From an uncultured Ruminococcus sp. (GTDB taxonomy: Bacteria; Bacillota; Clostridia; Oscillospirales; CAG-272), in assembly GCA_902783705.1 (NCBI GenBank), contig CACZSA010000044.1, positions 1-6,096 of the forward strand: 6,096 nt of DNA. Direction: 5' to 3'. The position numbers and the translations under genes were made by a program. The notes under the pieces were generated by a model that worked only from the letters and a program-made list of their open reading frames with translations, did no database searches and was not told the DNA's origin. Each line of letters starts with the position of its first letter. Within the stretch, counting starts at the first letter, position 1. Positions 5,486 to 6,096 of this stretch are shown in pieces.

Positions 5486-5543
5486 GACAAAGGGGAACGG
5501 ATTGCCACGTCGGGACCTTGAGGTCCCTCCTCGCAATGACACA
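5486..5543 (-). repeat. REP-like palindromic module B, copy 2
   Basis: The exact reverse complement, by eye over 58 bp, of 1896-1953, with the same outer ATTGC/GCAAT arms and inner GGGACC/GGTCCC stem. Flanking sequence on both sides stays similar but not identical. B is therefore the best-conserved part of the two arrays. Confidence 0.85.
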
Positions 5544-5599
5544 TTGATATGCAGTGCAGGACGGCTTCTGCAGCTTGTAACGATCCAAGTGCGTTTTCC

Positions 5600-5697
5600 A
5601 CCGAAGGTTTCCAAATCCGTTGTAACCACATGAAGGTTTCCAAGTTAGTGTGACCAACCGAAGGTTTCCAGGTTAGTGTGACCACCCGAAGGTTTCC
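5600..5697 (-). repeat. Short 28-29-bp tandem repeats (module E), inverted
   Basis: Four copies of GGTTTCC (5606-5612, 5635-5641, 5663-5669 and 5691-5697) recur every 28 or 29 bp. Between them are related sequences of the type AGTTAGTGTGACCAACCGAA. On the minus strand each unit starts GGAAACCTTC, as in the left array at 1766-1823. The intervening parts are similar to each other, so this is a degenerate tandem repeat and not a repeat-spacer array. Confidence 0.85.
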
Positions 5698-5722
5698 AAA
5701 GGGCGACCGGAAAGCCCTTTGG
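5696..5722 (-). repeat. 27-bp hairpin, copy 4 (module A, inverted)
   Basis: The fourth copy of the nine-base-arm hairpin, with the same loop as the others. It adjoins the E repeats on its left and a diverged C module (5723-5743) on its right, matching the left array's order. Confidence 0.9.
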
Positions 5723-5866
5723 GCAAACAATCTGCAATCGGAAAATGGAAACAATCGGAAGAAGCGGCAAAGTCTTCCAAATCCCCCTGCCCCGCCTTTT
5801 CGTCATTTTCACCCGAAAATCCCCCGTTTATCCCGGAAACTTTTCTCAAAGAGAATTTCTTTTTCC

Positions 5867-5895
5867 TTGACACGGGAAAAAATCTGTGTTATAAT
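5867..5895 (+). promoter_or_regulatory. Consensus sigma-A promoter of rplU
   Basis: A perfect TTGACA (5867-5872) and a perfect TATAAT (5890-5895) are 17 bp apart, with TGT before the -10 giving an extended -10 element. This full-consensus promoter is what one expects for a ribosomal protein operon. The 120 bp between the right repeat array and this promoter (5744-5866) are pyrimidine-rich in part and show no other feature I can name. Confidence 0.95.
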
Positions 5896-5901
5896 TGATA
5901 A

Positions 5902-6000
5902 TGCCGCATGATGTCAGGCCACCAAACGGCAAGGCGCAGCAATACGCCGCACCTGCCTGCGTCAGCGAGTTCACAAAAGAAAGTGAGGTGCTTTTCGAAC
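5902..6000 (+). promoter_or_regulatory. Structured 5' leader of rplU (candidate L21 leader)
   Basis: An untranslated leader of about 99 nt precedes rplU. CAGGC (5915-5919) can pair with GCCTG (5955-5959), enclosing GGCG (5933-5936) paired with CGCC (5945-5948). GCACCT (5949-5954) is exactly complementary to AGGTGC (5986-5991), which covers most of the Shine-Dalgarno GAGGTG (5985-5990). Firmicute rplU genes are known to carry an L21 leader RNA thought to allow autoregulation by L21. I did not verify that this sequence matches that family model, but position and structure fit. The SD lies 10 bp before the ATG. Confidence 0.6.
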
Positions 6001-6096
6001 ATGTTTGCTATTATCGAAACAGGCGGAAAGCAGTACAAGGTCAGCGAAGGAGACGTCATCTTCGTTGAGAAGCTCGATGCAGCCGAGGGAGACAAG
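6001..6096 (+). CDS. rplU: 50S ribosomal protein L21 (N-terminal part, cut by window end)
   Basis: The first 32 residues match the L21 N-terminus: M-F-A-I-I-E-T-GGKQYKV-S-E-G-D, then V-x-x-EKLD. GGKQYKV with the following SEG and EKLD is diagnostic of the family. L21 binds 23S rRNA in the large ribosomal subunit. The start follows GAGGTG with 10-bp spacing, a strong promoter and a structured leader. In Firmicutes rplU normally heads an operon with a small ribosomal-associated protease gene and rpmA (L27); these would lie beyond the right edge. The frame is open to the window end. Confidence 0.96.
   Translation, partial: MFAIIETGGKQYKVSEGDVIFVEKLDAAEGDK

Larger units (their letters stand above)
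5285..5743 (-). repeat. Right mosaic repeat array, inverted copy (modules C-A-E-F-B-C-D-A)
   Basis: Read on the minus strand from 5743 downward, this array follows the plan of the left one. A diverged C (5743-5723) is followed by hairpin A (5722-5696), E repeats ending at 5697, 5669, 5641 and 5612, linker F, and palindrome B (5543-5486). Then come C (5471-5437), one D unit (5422-5318) and a final A (5331-5305). It differs from the left array in having one diverged D unit rather than three near-identical ones, and more E units. It contains no credible gene. Shared order, not just shared pieces, argues that both arrays descend from one composite element. Confidence 0.85.

Noticed and set aside
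5600..5697. Possible CRISPR array, because of repeats every 28-29 bp
   Set aside because: The whole unit repeats with similar intervening sequence, leaving no unique spacers of normal length; there are no cas genes, and the left copy is equally degenerate.
5844..5866. TTCTC-AAA-GAGAA hairpin followed by T-rich DNA as a terminator
   Set aside because: The stem is only 5 bp, low in GC, and the T-rich part runs into the rplU -35; it is more likely promoter-upstream AT-rich DNA.
5234..5873. Open frames in the right repeat array
   Set aside because: They translate modules A, B, D and E and share peptide fragments with left-array frames, which is explained by DNA repeats, not by protein homology.

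Overview
The window looks like chromosomal DNA of a GC-rich Clostridia-type Firmicute. The genes have strongly G/C-biased third positions. One encodes a SpoIVB-family (S55) peptidase, a family typical of endospore-forming lineages, and Lgt and FolD read like Firmicute versions. The palindrome-rich spacers, including a CTCAAGGGGAGG-type element, resemble those I associate with Oscillospirales gut Clostridia. That placement is from memory, not from a search.

Layout, left to right. Positions 1-175 hold a run of short palindromes ending in a strong intrinsic terminator for the leftward gene. A Gfo/Idh/MocA oxidoreductase (184-1239, minus) follows, with a clear sigma-A promoter at 1329-1357. Positions 1385-2090 are a non-coding repeat array: three tandem copies of a 106-107-bp unit, 27-bp hairpins, 29-bp short repeats and a 58-bp REP-like palindromic module. 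Next come a SpoIVB-like serine peptidase (2126-3112, minus) and, divergently, lgt (3336-4340, plus) and folD (4321-5175, plus), which overlap by 20 nt and form one operon behind an extended -10 promoter. Positions 5285-5743 hold a second repeat array built of the same modules in the same order but inverted. The window ends with a consensus promoter, a structured leader and the first 32 codons of rplU (ribosomal protein L21).

The genes are housekeeping or sporulation functions rather than one pathway. Lgt lipidates prolipoproteins at the membrane, FolD interconverts one-carbon folates, L21 belongs to the 50S subunit, SpoIVB is a secreted signalling protease, and the oxidoreductase acts on an unknown, probably sugar-like, substrate.

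The most unusual content is non-coding. Two mosaic repeat arrays in inverted orientation bracket the spoIVB-like/lgt/folD block. Each array sits just past the 3' end of a gene and has the same orientation relative to it. The rplU leader also carries a sequence exactly complementary to its own Shine-Dalgarno.
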